Program-made: the position numbers and the translations under genes | In this document: in pieces, positions 42,864 through 53,580 of the stretch | How positions within the stretch are numbered: position 1 is the stretch's first letter | Layout: every line of letters starts with the position of its first letter | The notes under the pieces: model-generated | What the model saw: the letters and a program-made list of their open reading frames with translations, nothing else | The model's database searches: none | What the model was told of the DNA's origin: nothing | From: Symsagittifera roscoffensis | Taxonomy: Eukaryota > Xenacoelomorpha > Acoela > Convolutidae | Direction of reading: 5' to 3' | NCBI RefSeq assembly: GCF_963678635.1 | Contig: NC_087066.1 | Location: forward strand, 25,955,986 to 26,019,985 | DNA length: 64,000 nucleotides

Positions 42864-43898
42864 TAGAGACAAAGAGGAGCTTCGCACCACTTGCGATATC
42901 AAAAATGAATTTTTTTGCTATCATGAAAGGGAAATCGTAGAAAATCACCATGAAAACCACTAAGGAAAATCAAAATAATCCAAACTTTTGTCTCCAATGA
43001 TGTTCAAATTGAGAAGAGCATGTCCAACAAAACAACCAATCGGCAAAATAGTCACAATTCACAAAAATTAATCGAGCAGCGAGTAAAGAATTGTTATTAA
43101 ATATTAGTTCTCAAACTCCAAATCTTTACGGAAACCCGAAAAATGATGAAAATCTAATTTCTGCTTCATAAGACTGAAATAATGGTCCATAAGGTGATAA
43201 AACTAACGCCGAAACTATCTAGGCTGAAAAAAAATTTTACGCAAAAAAAAAAACAAAAAAAGAAAATAAAAATTCAGAGTTTTTAATTTTTACAAATGAC
43301 ATCGAAGAATCGAAACACATTTACAAAAAAATTAGTTTGCAGCACAAGAAAGGTAAGAGACAAGGAAACTAAGCCGACGAAACATGAGCAGACAGCTGAT
43401 AGGCCGATGACTTTTTTGATATTATATACTTTTGGATTCGAGCCTAGGCCCTTAGAACTTATAAGAAATCGAGCATGTTTGCTGCAAAATTAAACGCTGC
43501 TCAAATAACTGCATAATTGATTCCGCGATTTTGTCAAACTAGTTGTTCGCCCGCAAAAATCTATATTCCGATTTGATGACGCTTGCTACTTGAGTTTTCA
43601 GGTCCACTATCAAAACGCGTAGAGAAAACTTTTTTGCTCCTTGAACGACTCGAGAAGAGGTGTCTAGACAATAAATTATAGGCAAAAACCCTGTACGCCG
43701 AATAAAGAGAAAATAAAATTGATATAATGGAATCGGAGTTGGTAAAAGAACGGGCAGACATGCTCAAAAAATTGTCCGATCTCCTTCTTTCTGTCCTTAG
43801 AATCCAGTAGAAATGGAGATGACATGCATCGAACAAACTTATTTACGGGAAAAAAGTCTAGTACCCGATTGCAATACACTTGCTTATCGCAAGGGTAA
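42864..43898. mobile_element. Second copy of the hairpin-ended dispersed element
   Basis: It starts with GAGCTTCGCACCACTTGCGATA and ends with AGTCTAGTACCCGATTGCA and the hairpin CTTGCTTATCGCAAG, matching the ends of the element at 24293-25025. The interiors differ greatly, so the two share ends rather than bodies. No transposase or reverse transcriptase is encoded. Confidence 0.45.
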
Positions 43899-44929
43899 CA
43901 AAAAACTACGGTAATATCAATCTTGACGAAAAGTACGTTCTTTGTTTCGACACTTCAAAGTTTCAGATAAATAGTTGATACTGTGTCTCAGTTCAAAGTT
44001 AATTGGCATCTAGTACTATGAAAACCTGGCGACGACAGGCACAAACGGGAATGCAAGCTTCACCCATCAAAAAAATCAGAAGTCGAACTTTGCTGAATAA
44101 AACTGTACATATATACCCCCTTAGTTTATACTTAAGCTCATAAGTATTTGGTGTACAAGAACAGAGACAGCTAGCATTCGCAAAAACAATATGTCCCAGG
44201 CAGAGCATCCTCAAGTATAGCCTGGGCAGAGTAACCAAAAATTTATTCAAATTGAATTTTTTTGACGTTGTTAACCATTTTCGACAAGAGACAATTTTTA
44301 TACGAAACAGTTTTTTTTGATAAGATTGATTCCATAGGGCGATGAAAGTAAAAAAGCGATTAAAAACACTCTTTGAAAAAATTGACGATTTAAACATAAT
44401 AACTATGTATTTTCTAAAATTTTCCAGAAAACATTTTTTCGGCTTCCTGGTCTCGACTGACGATGTCGGCAGACTTTCGGGGAAAATATCATTTTTGTGA
44501 GTGTGTGTTTTTATGCAAAGACGTATATGAGTTTCATAAATATTGTTGGATTGATATTGTTTTGATATAAGAGCCCCCATTTGAGAAAACTGGATCAGAA
44601 GAGTTTTTTTTTCATTTTCCGCTAAAAGCTCTGAAATTTGAAATCCAATTTTGAAACTATAAGTCGCCAATGCCATTGGAGAGCGCATTTTGCCTCCTTT
44701 TCAGCAAAACAATTTGAAAGGAACTTAAAAATACGTAAAACGTCGACCGCGAAAAAAAATCATTTTTGAGCGCAATAATTTTATATAGGTTTTCCCGAAA
44801 ACAAAACAAATAAAAACACAAAAGCTGAGCTTCGCAAACACTAGCCAGAACACGACAAAAACAGCTCTATAAAGTGCAATCAGAACAGGTTGAAATAAGC
44901 TTCGAATTGGAAAAAACTCGGCTTCGTTT

Positions 44930-44990
44930 CGAATTCGATCTGCGACTTAGAGATTATGCGTCTCACGCATTAACCACTCAGTCAAAGACG
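44930..44990 (-). repeat. tRNA-derived SINE-like head
   Basis: On the minus strand GACTGAGTGGTTAATGCGTG is a good A box and GCAGATCGAATTCG a fair B box. It shares flanking sequence with the copy at 14160-14235. Pairing of the acceptor stem is poor, so it is not a working tRNA gene. Confidence 0.5.
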
Positions 44991-45869
44991 TTTGATAAAT
45001 CACAACCACTAGCCCCAAATAGAGCAGAGAACAGATGCTATGAAATTTCCAATGCTACCAATTGTGATTATAGCAAAAATGCGACCAAAGACTAGTACTA
45101 TAACACTTACGCTCGCAAGCATAAAAACTACTATAAAAACAAAATCAACTGAACTAATTTTGAATTTGAGTCTTGAAAGGTTCCCATGCACGTCATTGCA
45201 AAAAAACATGCACTCCCATAAATAAAATTTGTATTCCGAAAGTATGCCGACAGACCAGACCGGCGCAAAATGATCGGCGCCAAAAATTTGATTTTAAAGT
45301 TCGATCGTTAAATTTAGCGTTGGGAGCAAATCAAGCCAACAAGAATTGCGAACAAGACCAATTAGCCAAAAAAAAACTCTGGTAGACTGCAGGTAATCAG
45401 GTAAAATCATAAATCAGATAAATTTCTAAAAAAAACAAGTTGATTAAAAACAAAGCAGTATATAAAAGCAACAATGGTACCTGGCGATGAATCAACAGGC
45501 CGAGCGTTTTTTCGGAGCGAACGCGATCCGAGTTGCGAGGGACGGAGCTACGTAATAGTGCAAAACTTAAACTCATGCGGATGTAAGTGATGACGTCGGC
45601 GTAGCTATCGTCCTTTTTTGGATACTTTAATCGACTTTTTTGGTTAAAAATATCGAAAGAATTGGATACTTGAAACGCCATTCATTTCTTTCGCGGGCCA
45701 GAAAAATGAAAAACCTTGTTAAAATGGCAGCGATCGTTTAATTCAACTTTCTCAAATCAATGTTTCTCCCTTTTGAAAAAAATAATCGAGTAACACGCCT
45801 GGACGTCTTTCCAATTATTAGAGTATCACGCCCTGACGTCTGAAACGATCCAATTACCCGCTGCTATTC

Positions 45870-46135
45870 TATTCAGACAAGACAGAGTTTGGGAAAGCCA
45901 CCTTTATTGAGTCGATGAATCTGGCCGTTCGGAGTGTCATGATTCTGACATGGTTCGCCTAAAGAGATGGCCTTGCGATGGGCTCCAAACTTTGTTTATT
46001 TAGCCAATATTTGGATGAAGTGTTTCCAGTCGCGTGTCTCTGCTCTATTTCTGAATGTAGCATATCTTTTATAGATGTCACAATTTCCTAGTTGTTTTTG
46101 TTTATTTTACTGAGTTTTAACTTTCAGTGTCTGAT
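45870..46135. repeat. Complex repeat block, copy 1 of 4
   Basis: The block from AGAGTTTGGGAAAGCCACC through GATGGCCTTGCGATGGGCT to TTTCAGTGTCTGATGATG recurs, more similar to one another, at 48560-48640 (partial), 49920-50180 and 63320-63580. In the later copies it is followed by purine-rich low-complexity DNA. Confidence 0.8.
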
Positions 46136-46189
46136 GATGCATACAAATTATGCGAAAAGCTTCACAATTCCTTCTTCAATACTGATCTT

Positions 46190-47690
46190 GGTTTTCAACA
46201 CAACAAAGCTCGCAGCTCCTGAGAGTACCCTGGCAGCACCCAACAACCGGGTAAGGAATTTCAAATTTTGAAAAATTAATTATTAAGTTTTTTGAATGTG
46301 TTTTGGAAAAATCACAACAAACGTCATATCAAAACCTACAAAGTTAGAGCAGTCATAATTGGAGACAAAATTGGCAACCCCCTGAGAGAACTCTGATAGC
46401 CCCCAATTATATGGTTGGGAATTTCAAATTTTGCAGAAAAAAAATCAGTTACGTTTTCTATTTTTTTGAAAAATCACAAAACGCCATAACTCGAAAACTA
46501 CAAAGATTTGAGCAGTCGAACTTGGAGCCAAGATTCGCAACCCCTTAGAGTACCCTGAAGCACCCAACTACAGGATAAAAAATTTTAAATTTTGGAGAAA
46601 TTTTTTTTAAAAGCTTTGAAATTTTTTTGAAAACTCACAAAAAAACGTCATATCTCGAACACTACAAGGATTTGAGCAGTCATATTTGAAGGCAACGTTT
46701 GCAATACCTGAGAGAACTCTGATAGCCTCCCATTACAGGAGTGGGAATTCCAAATTTTGCAGAAAAAAATTAGTAGTTTTCTGAAACTTTTAAAAAAAAA
46801 CTCACTAAAAACGTCAGATCTCAGAGAATAGAAGGATTTGAGCACTCAAACTTGGAGGCAAAACTCACAACTCCTAAGAGTACCGTGACAGTACCCAACT
46901 ACAGTGTAGAGAATTTCAGATTTTGAAAAAAAAATGATTTAAAATTTTTGAAAAACTCACAAAAAACGTCAAATATATCGTAAATTAAAAAAAATGAGCA
47001 GTCATAATTAGAGGCAAAGATCGAAACCCTCTGAGAGTACTCTGATAGATGCGAACTTTAGAGTTGCGACTTTCAAATTTTGAAGAAAAAAAATTTCGTT
47101 CAGTTTTCTGAAAATTTTTTGAAAAATCACAAAAAACGTCATATCTCGAAAACTACAAGGATTTGAGGAGTCATATTTGGAGGCAAGATTCAAAATCCTT
47201 GGGAGTAACCTGACAGCAACTAACTACAGGGCAGAGATTTTCAAAATTTGAAGGAAAAACATTTCAATTTTTCTGAAATTTTTTTGAAAAAATCACAAAA
47301 AACGTGATATCTTGAAAACTACAAGGATTTGAGTCGTCTCATTTGGAGGCACAATTAGCAACCCCTGAGAAATCCCTGAAAGCACAGCAGATACAAGGCA
47401 AGGAAATTCATTTTTAGGAAAGAAAAACTATTCAACTTTTCTGAAAAACTCACAAAAAAACTTGATATCTCGAAAATTACAAGGATTTGAGTCGTCTCAA
47501 TTGGAGGCAAGACTCGCAATCCTTGAGAATACTGACGACACCCAACTACAGGGTTGGGAACTACAAATTTTTAAATATATTTTGTAGTTTGAGTTTTCTG
47601 GACGCCAAACTCCCAGCCACTTTGTGAACTCTGACAGCAGCCCACTATTGGGCTGCTTTTTTAACCTCGGTGGAAAAGTCAAACTGGAAA
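46190..47690. repeat. ~165-bp satellite with alternating monomer types
   Basis: About nine monomers share CACAAAAAACGTCATATCTC, GAAAACTACAAGGATTTGAG and CAACCCCTGAGAG-like blocks. At the variable site monomers alternate: GAGTACCCTG..GCACCCAAC at about 46215, 46547 and 46875, and GAGAACTCTGATAGCC at about 46384, 46712 and (diverged) 47035. The alternation implies a dimer of about 330 bp. The last monomers (47360, 47527) are of a third kind and recur at 48768, 60490-60660 and 61960-62100. Confidence 0.8.
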
Positions 47691-47814
47691 ATCGAAAAAA
47701 ATCTTATCCGTTGCAATACACTATGTAGCTCAAACATGAAAAAATTCTTCCGTTAAGCATCCAAAAACATTATGATAAAAACTTTAACGTGGCGAGATAG
47801 TGAAGCCCGCATTC

Positions 47815-48530
47815 AAAAATATAAAAGATAGATATAAGAAAAGTGATACAAAAATGAGGGATACAAAAAATGATATGAAAGTGATAAAAAAGTGATATAA
47901 TAAAGTGATTTAAGAAAAAAGATTTTTGAAAAGTGATTTCAAAAATTAATTTTAAAAATGGATATAAAAAAAGTGATATAAAAAAGTGATATAGAAAAGT
48001 GATATAAAAAATTATTACAAAAGTGATATAAAGAAGCGATATAAAAAAACTAATACAAAAAAGTAATATAAAACAGTGTAGTAAAAAATGAGGTAATAAA
48101 AAAGTGACATAAAGGTATAAAAAAGTGGTATAAAAGGTTTAAAAAAGTGGTACCAAAAAGTTTAAAAAAGTGGTATAAAAAGTGATATAAAAGGTATAAA
48201 AAAATCTGAAAAGTTTTTAAAATGGTACAAAAAAGTGGTATAAAAGAAATGTTATAAAAAAGTGATATAAAAAATGCTATAAAAAAGTGATACAAAAAAG
48301 ATATAAAGAACGTAATATAAAAAAGTGGTACCAAAAGATAGATATAAAAAAGATAAAAGAAATATAGAAGAAATGAAGAAGAAATATAGAAGAACTAAAG
48401 AGAAAAATGATAGAAAAAAAATTATACAAAAAAAGGATCGAAAAATGATCGAAGAAAGATCGAAAAAGAAGGATAAAAAAGAACGCTAGCAAAAAAGATA
48501 GAAAAAAAAAGATTTGAAAAAATTGAACAG
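47815..48530. repeat. Low-complexity GTGATATAAAA / GATCGAAAAA array, copy 1
   Basis: Runs of GTGATATAAAAAA and GGTATAAAAAAGTGGTA grade into purine-rich GATCGAAAAAGAAGGAT repeats. Homologous blocks follow at 49140-49840, 50180-50540, 62450-63250 and 63570-64000. The apparent Phe/Ser/Leu- or Lys/Arg-rich ORFs here are artefacts of composition. Confidence 0.85.
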
Positions 48531-48559
48531 ACAATCAAATAATTTAAAAGCAGGTATAC

Positions 48560-50700
48560 AGACAGGGTTTGAGAAAACCACCTTTATTGAGTTGATGAAT
48601 CTGGCCGTTCGGAATGTCAAGATTCTAACACCTGGCTCAGCAGATACAAGGCAAGGAATTTCATTTTTAGGAAAAAAAACTATTCAACTTTTCTGAAAAA
48701 CTCACAAAAAACTTGATATCTCGAAAATTACAAGGATTTGAGTCGTCTCATTTGGAGGCAAGACTCGCAATCCTTTAGAATACTGACAGCACCCAACTAC
48801 AGGGTTGGCAATTACAAGTTTTTTAATATATTTTGTTGTTTGAGTTTTCTGAAAATCTTTGAAAAAAATCAAAAATCGACGTATCTCGTACACTAAAAAG
48901 ATTTGAGCATTCTTAATTGGACGCCAAACTCGCAACCACTTTGTGAACTCTGTCAGCAGCCCACTATTGGGCTGCTTTTTTAACCTCGGTGGAATAACCA
49001 CTGAAGTCAAATTGGATAATCGAAAAAAATCTTATCCGTTGCAATACACGATGTAGCTCAAACGCGAAAAAATTCTTTCGTTTAACATCCAAAAATATTA
49101 TGTTTAAAAGCTTAAACGTGGCGAGATAGTGAAGCCCGCATTCAAAAATATAAAAGATAGATCTAGAAAAAGTGATATAAAAAATGATATAAAAGTAATA
49201 CAAAAGTGATATAAAAAAGTGATTTAAGAAAAAAGATTTTTGAAAAGTGATTTCAAAAATTAATTTTAAAAATGGATATAAAAAATTATTTCAAAAGTGA
49301 TATAAAGAAGCGATATAAAAAACTAATACAAAAAAGTAATATAAAACAGTGTAGTAACAAAAATGAGATAATAAAAAAGTGATATAAAGGTATAAAAAAG
49401 TGGTATAAAAAGTGGTATAAAAAACTGCTAAAAAAGTGATATAAAAGGTATAAAAAAATCTAAAATTTTTTTTAAAATGGTACAAAAAAGTGGTATAAAA
49501 GAAGTGTTAAAAAGAGTGATATAAAAAAGTGCTATAAAAAAATTGATACAAAAAAGATATAAAAAACGTAATATAAAAAAGTGGTACCAAAATATAGATA
49601 TAAAAAAGATAAAAGAAATATAGAAGAAGAAATGAAGAAGAAATATAGAAAAACTAAAGAGAAAAAATTATAGAAAAAAGTTTATACAAAAAAAGGATCG
49701 AAAAATGATCGAAGAAAGATCGAAAAAGAAGGATAAAAAAGAAGGCTAGCAAAAAAAATTTAAAAAAAAATTTGAAAAAATTGAAAAAAATCGAAAAAAG
49801 AAAGAAAACCCAGATTAAGATAAAGAGAAAGAAAGATTGGAGAAAACCGTTTGACAGTAGCAGTGCTTTGAACTGAAATGGGTAGACAGACAATCAAATA
49901 ATTTAAAAAGCAGGTATACAGACAGAGTTTGAGAAAACCACCTTTATTGAGTTGATGAATCTGGCCGTTCGGAATGTCAAGATTCTAACACCTGCCTCGC
50001 TCAAAGAGATGGCCTTGCGATGGGCTGCAAACTTTCTGATTATTTAGCCAATATTTGGTTGAAGTGTTTCCAGTCGCGCGTCTCTGTTCTTTTTCTGAAT
50101 GTTCAGCTCTTTTATAGATGTCACAGATATTTCGTTGTTGTTTTTGTTTATTTTATTCAGTTTTAACTATCAGTGTCTGATGATAAAAAAGAGAAGAATG
50201 AAAAAAGAAGGATAGAAAAAAAAAGATAGAGAAAAAAAATCGAAAAAGGATCGGAAAAGACATACAAAGAAAAGATAAAAAAAAGATCGAAATAGAAGGA
50301 TCGAAAAAACAGATAAAAAGAGATAGAAAAAAGTACAAAAAAAAGATCGAAAAAGACGTATCGAAAAAGGATAGAAAAAAAGGATTGAAAAAAAAAAGAT
50401 GAAAATAATAGAAAAAAAAGATCGAAAAAGAAGGATCGAAACAAAAAAGGTAGATAAAAAAGATCGAAACAGAAGGATCGCAAATAAGACAGAAAAAAGA
50501 TAGAAAATCCAGATAAAGAGAAAGGAAGATTGGAGAAGACCGTTTGACATTAACAGTGTTTTGAACTGAAACGTCCAAACCAAATTGAAAATTAAAAAAT
50601 TAGGAGACGGGTAGACAGACAACCAAATTAATGTAAAAAAGCAGGTATACAGACAGACAGACTTAATTTGGACTCGAAGAAAAATTACTGACATTGCGGA
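48560..50700. repeat. Second and third rounds of the composite satellite and low-complexity unit
   Basis: The series is: complex block (48560-48640), satellite monomers with the hairpin CAGCCCACTATTGGGCTG (48700-49000), low-complexity array (49140-49840), complex block again (49920-50180), and purine-rich array (50180-50540). The composite period is about 1.36 kb (48560 to 49925). It is directly comparable with 62040-63580. Confidence 0.75.
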
Positions 50701-51225
50701 AAACTAATTTAAAAACTTTCTTAAGCATTGCAATATATGATATAGCTATAACTATAAAAATTCTTTCGTTAAACATGCAAAATGAGTATGCTTAAACATG
50801 GGAGATAGCTGTCAGTAGCATTCAAATATAGTATAGATATAGATAGATTGATTTCGAAAAAACACAAAGAAAATTTATGGCATCAAATACTTGCTCTATT
50901 GCATGATGAAATCCAGAAAACTAATAGAAACGGCCCCAATCATAATACAAGTCCGCGCTGTGGCAACTTAACGGACAGAAAATAAAAAGACAAAGATAGT
51001 TCGACTAGTAATTTTTAGAGCAAACCATTGATGACCTTTGTGGTCACACCAAAGCATGCACTTTACAGGCAAAATGAAAAATTCTGAACTTATTTACAAT
51101 TAAAATAAAAAGAAGTCAACTAGGCGAATTAACAAAAAGTATAGTACCGGTTGCAATACGCTTACTAATGGCGAGGGCGAAAAAATGTTTAACGAAAACT
51201 GGGAGAACAATTAAACCTGGCATAC
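50701..51225. other. AT-rich region, presumed intron of the gene starting at 51428
   Basis: No repeat array or gene recognised. It contains the partial element end AGTATAGTACCGGTTGCAATACG near 51138. If the exon at 51226-51428 is real, this is its first intron. Confidence 0.4.
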
Positions 51226-51428
51226 CTTGAAGCAACAGGTGGCTTGCGTTTTAACGCCGCCTCTTGATCCTTGCGTTGTTTGTTTTCCATTTTCAAGAGC
51301 AACAACTTATGAACATCGTCTTTAGACTTCACATCAGACGGGTCCAACATTGGTGACTCGAATCCCAAAAAGGAACTTCTCAATTTATATCTAGCTTGAT
51401 AGTCCATAGAAGTGTGGTAACTAGACAT
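51226..51428 (-). CDS. Probable first coding exon of an unrecognised gene
   Basis: ATG at 51428 in a 203-nt open segment, flanked upstream (minus strand) by an acceptor-like CTTATTTCAG and ending at a good donor CTTCAAG|GTATGC (phase 2). It encodes about 67 residues starting MSSYHTSMDYQARYKLRSSF, with a charged helical stretch KLLLLKMENKQRKDQ then AALKRKPP. Coding is suggested by splice signals at both ends and balanced composition within AT-rich surroundings. I do not recognise the family, and downstream exons were not found: the next 5 kb leftward is satellite. It could instead be a pseudo-exon. Confidence 0.4.
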
Positions 51429-52947
51429 CTCGAATTACTGTTGCATAAACTGAAATAAGAAAAACTTTTAACCAATCGATACAAGCTAACTTTCGACCAA
51501 CCGATACAAGCCAAAGAAACTTTGAACAGAGGTGAAATTGAGCTTCGCACCACGTGCGATACAAAAATGAATATCTATGATAACAATAAAAAGAAAAAAA
51601 CTTTAAAACAACCTTTATAAATATATATATATAACAAACGCAAAGCCAAAAATACCAGGAACAAAATAACATGCACCATAAGACACTTAACAAGGAGTTT
51701 TTAGTAAGCTAGAACAAGAAAGAACACTTCAATTACGATATAAAAACCTATGCATCATTACAATAAACTGTAATGAAGATTAGTTCAGGTTTTCAGATTA
51801 AGTTCTTCAGTATTATTTTTTAAGGTCAATTAAACAAATAATTAAAATTCGATGAATTTACTGCTGGAATAAAAACATCAAATTAGGACGTGGCATATAC
51901 ATATAATACAAACGTGTTTTAAGTTTAAACAGTTGAAACTGAAGAATTTACGTAAAATTAACTGGTTATCTATATAAATTTTTCAATGAAAACGGAACCG
52001 ACTTCATCCATTTGTGTGCGTACCTGCTGGATTAGATTGCATTTGACTAATGTAAAATTCTTTCACTTTTTTTTCGTAAAAGTTGAAATAGTGTTGTCAA
52101 ATTTCCGTAATTTAACCGACAATTAGTTCCATTTTTTTGTGAGAGCTGGAAATAAGATTTTTGTAGAGAAGCCGTTGAAGGTTGAGAAATTTTTTTAGAG
52201 AGGTTTTTAAAAATGTAAATTACAAACGTTTCCGCACATTCGTGCATCATCGCGTTTCAAGGTATTGAATTTTTGTAAAATGATCATCGATCATAAAAAT
52301 ATCCTAGGACATAGGCTATACAAAATAATAAAAATTCAACCAATCAGATGTTTCAACTTTGTAAAACAGAACCGAGAGAGACAACCGAAATAACAAGACG
52401 TTATACAGTCAAAGAAGAACACGTGGAAAACGAAGCCTCTTAGCGTGATAACACGACACGATTAGACGCTTAGCTGGGAGAGATAAGACAGAACCAAGGT
52501 CAAGATACGAACCCTCCTGCGCCACGAAATGGGAGAGATAACAGCGTTATCTCCGTGCAAAACGGAATTGGATTACCGGTACCCAGAGACTGTTGTTTAT
52601 ATGTGAGAGACTCTTAAACGCATAATTTTAGTTGCAGTCTCTGGTAAAGAAAATTTGTTGGCCTAATTGTTGTGATAAACTTATTAAATAGATTTCTTTG
52701 TTCAAATTTACCGCTTGTGTGTTTTCATATCATATGCGCGCTGGGCTTTCCTCTTCTGGTTATCTTACCAAATCTCGCCGTCCCAGCCGTAGGCGAGTGA
52801 AATTTCTCTGGCGTAACTAGACGCAAGAAGGAGTGAGCTGGTGAATCGACCTCCAAACCGACGTCAGGTTGTACCACTCCTTTCTTTTTTTTCTCTTTTT
52901 TTCTTTTTTTTTCTCATCGCCTTTGCCTCAGAAATTTTAAACCCTAA
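51429..52947. other. AT-rich flank and probable 5'UTR of the non-LTR retrotransposon
   Basis: One hairpin-family fragment lies at 51530-51575. From about 52370 the sequence becomes more GC-balanced, and 52780-52900 contains GCCGTAGGCGAGTG and a pyrimidine-rich tract (TTTCTTTTTTTTCTC, 52880-52916) just before the ORF1 ATG. The element's 5' end was not located. Confidence 0.4.
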
Positions 52948-53556
52948 ATGAAAGTATTCATAAATCACCCCAAAGAGCTTCCTTTCTCGCGCCAGTTGTC
53001 TGTGTTGTGTTTCAAGTTGATGCCGCGATTCCAGGCAAGACGCATCCCTGAGTTCTCACAGAAACTAGTTATCGGGACTTCAAGGACCAAATATCTCAAA
53101 CCAGCTCTAGTAAAATCAACAATTCAATCCTACCGCGGCGCAACGCTTCATGATCTGTTTGAAACAGTTTTACAATACAGACCAAAGCGCCTAAATACAG
53201 TAACAATAGTTGCTGGATACAATGACAACAGGCTGCATCCACAAAAATTAGAACGGCAGTGGAAAAACTTGATTAACCTCGTCACTAACAAGTTTCAGCC
53301 CAAGACACTGATCATCCCCAAAACAATTCAGAACTGTAATAATTCCGAAGTAAACCGCAATATTTATATTCATAATCATGTGCTGTTTAATTTGATAAAT
53401 AGATTTGTACACCCCCATACACTTATTGTTTTGAGTAACCTCAACCTAAATCTAACCCCTCAAATGTTCTGCCGCGATGGCATCTATTTCTCGTTCTACG
53501 GTAATGATTTCTTTACAAATTTTCTAGCAAATTTAATCTATAAATTCTCTCGCTAA
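52948..53556 (+). CDS. ORF1 of the non-LTR element, SGNH-hydrolase-like
   Basis: 202 residues. It follows the block order of SGNH/GDSL esterases: VIGTSRTKYL (block I, Ser45 in place of the GDS serine), SYRGATLHDL (Gly block), TIVAGYNDN (block III, Asn92) and DGIYFSFYGNDFF (block V). In block V the usual DxxH histidine is Tyr180, so the catalytic dyad looks lost. Esterase-type ORF1 proteins are known in CR1-like LINEs and are thought to act in RNP assembly or membrane contact; finding one beside a restriction-like endonuclease ORF2 is less expected. The assignment rests on motif order only. Confidence 0.6.
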   Translation: MKVFINHPKELPFSRQLSVLCFKLMPRFQARRIPEFSQKLVIGTSRTKYLKPALVKSTIQSYRGATLHDLFETVLQYRPKRLNTVTIVAGYNDNRLHPQKLERQWKNLINLVTNKFQPKTLIIPKTIQNCNNSEVNRNIYIHNHVLFNLINRFVHPHTLIVLSNLNLNLTPQMFCRDGIYFSFYGNDFFTNFLANLIYKFSR

Positions 53557-53580
53557 CTTGACACCGCCGTCCTTCCTAAA

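Larger units (their letters stand above)
41921..45780. other. Repeat-rich intergenic region, no supported gene
   Basis: It includes three copies or fragments of the hairpin-family repeat (starting near 41981, 42866 and 44820), a dispersed element spanning about 42864-43898, a 24-base inverted repeat around 42330-42378 (GCATCGAAGCAAAACTTA and its complement), and a SINE-like head at 44930-44990. The 229-codon minus-strand ORF 43999-44688 overlaps known repeat motifs (CCGCTAAAAGCTC, GAGAAAACTGGATC), has no domain, and is probably chance. Confidence 0.5.

Noticed and set aside
43999-44688. 229-codon minus-strand ORF
   Set aside because: It overlaps motifs of a dispersed repeat seen in five other places, is Lys/Phe/Ile-rich as expected from AT-rich DNA, and has no domain or splice support.
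47637-47662. Rho-independent terminator (GC hairpin followed by T6)
   Set aside because: It looks like one, but this is animal DNA and the motif is part of a repeated satellite block with no gene upstream.
46190-47690. CRISPR-like array (regularly spaced repeats)
   Set aside because: Monomers are ~165 bp with graded similarity throughout, not short identical repeats with unique spacers, and the DNA is eukaryotic.
48050-50694. Phe/Ser/Leu-rich 'membrane protein' ORFs and their Lys/Arg-rich complements
   Set aside because: These are pure products of GTGATATAAAA and GATCGAAAAA low-complexity DNA. The same artefact occurs at 62435-63806.
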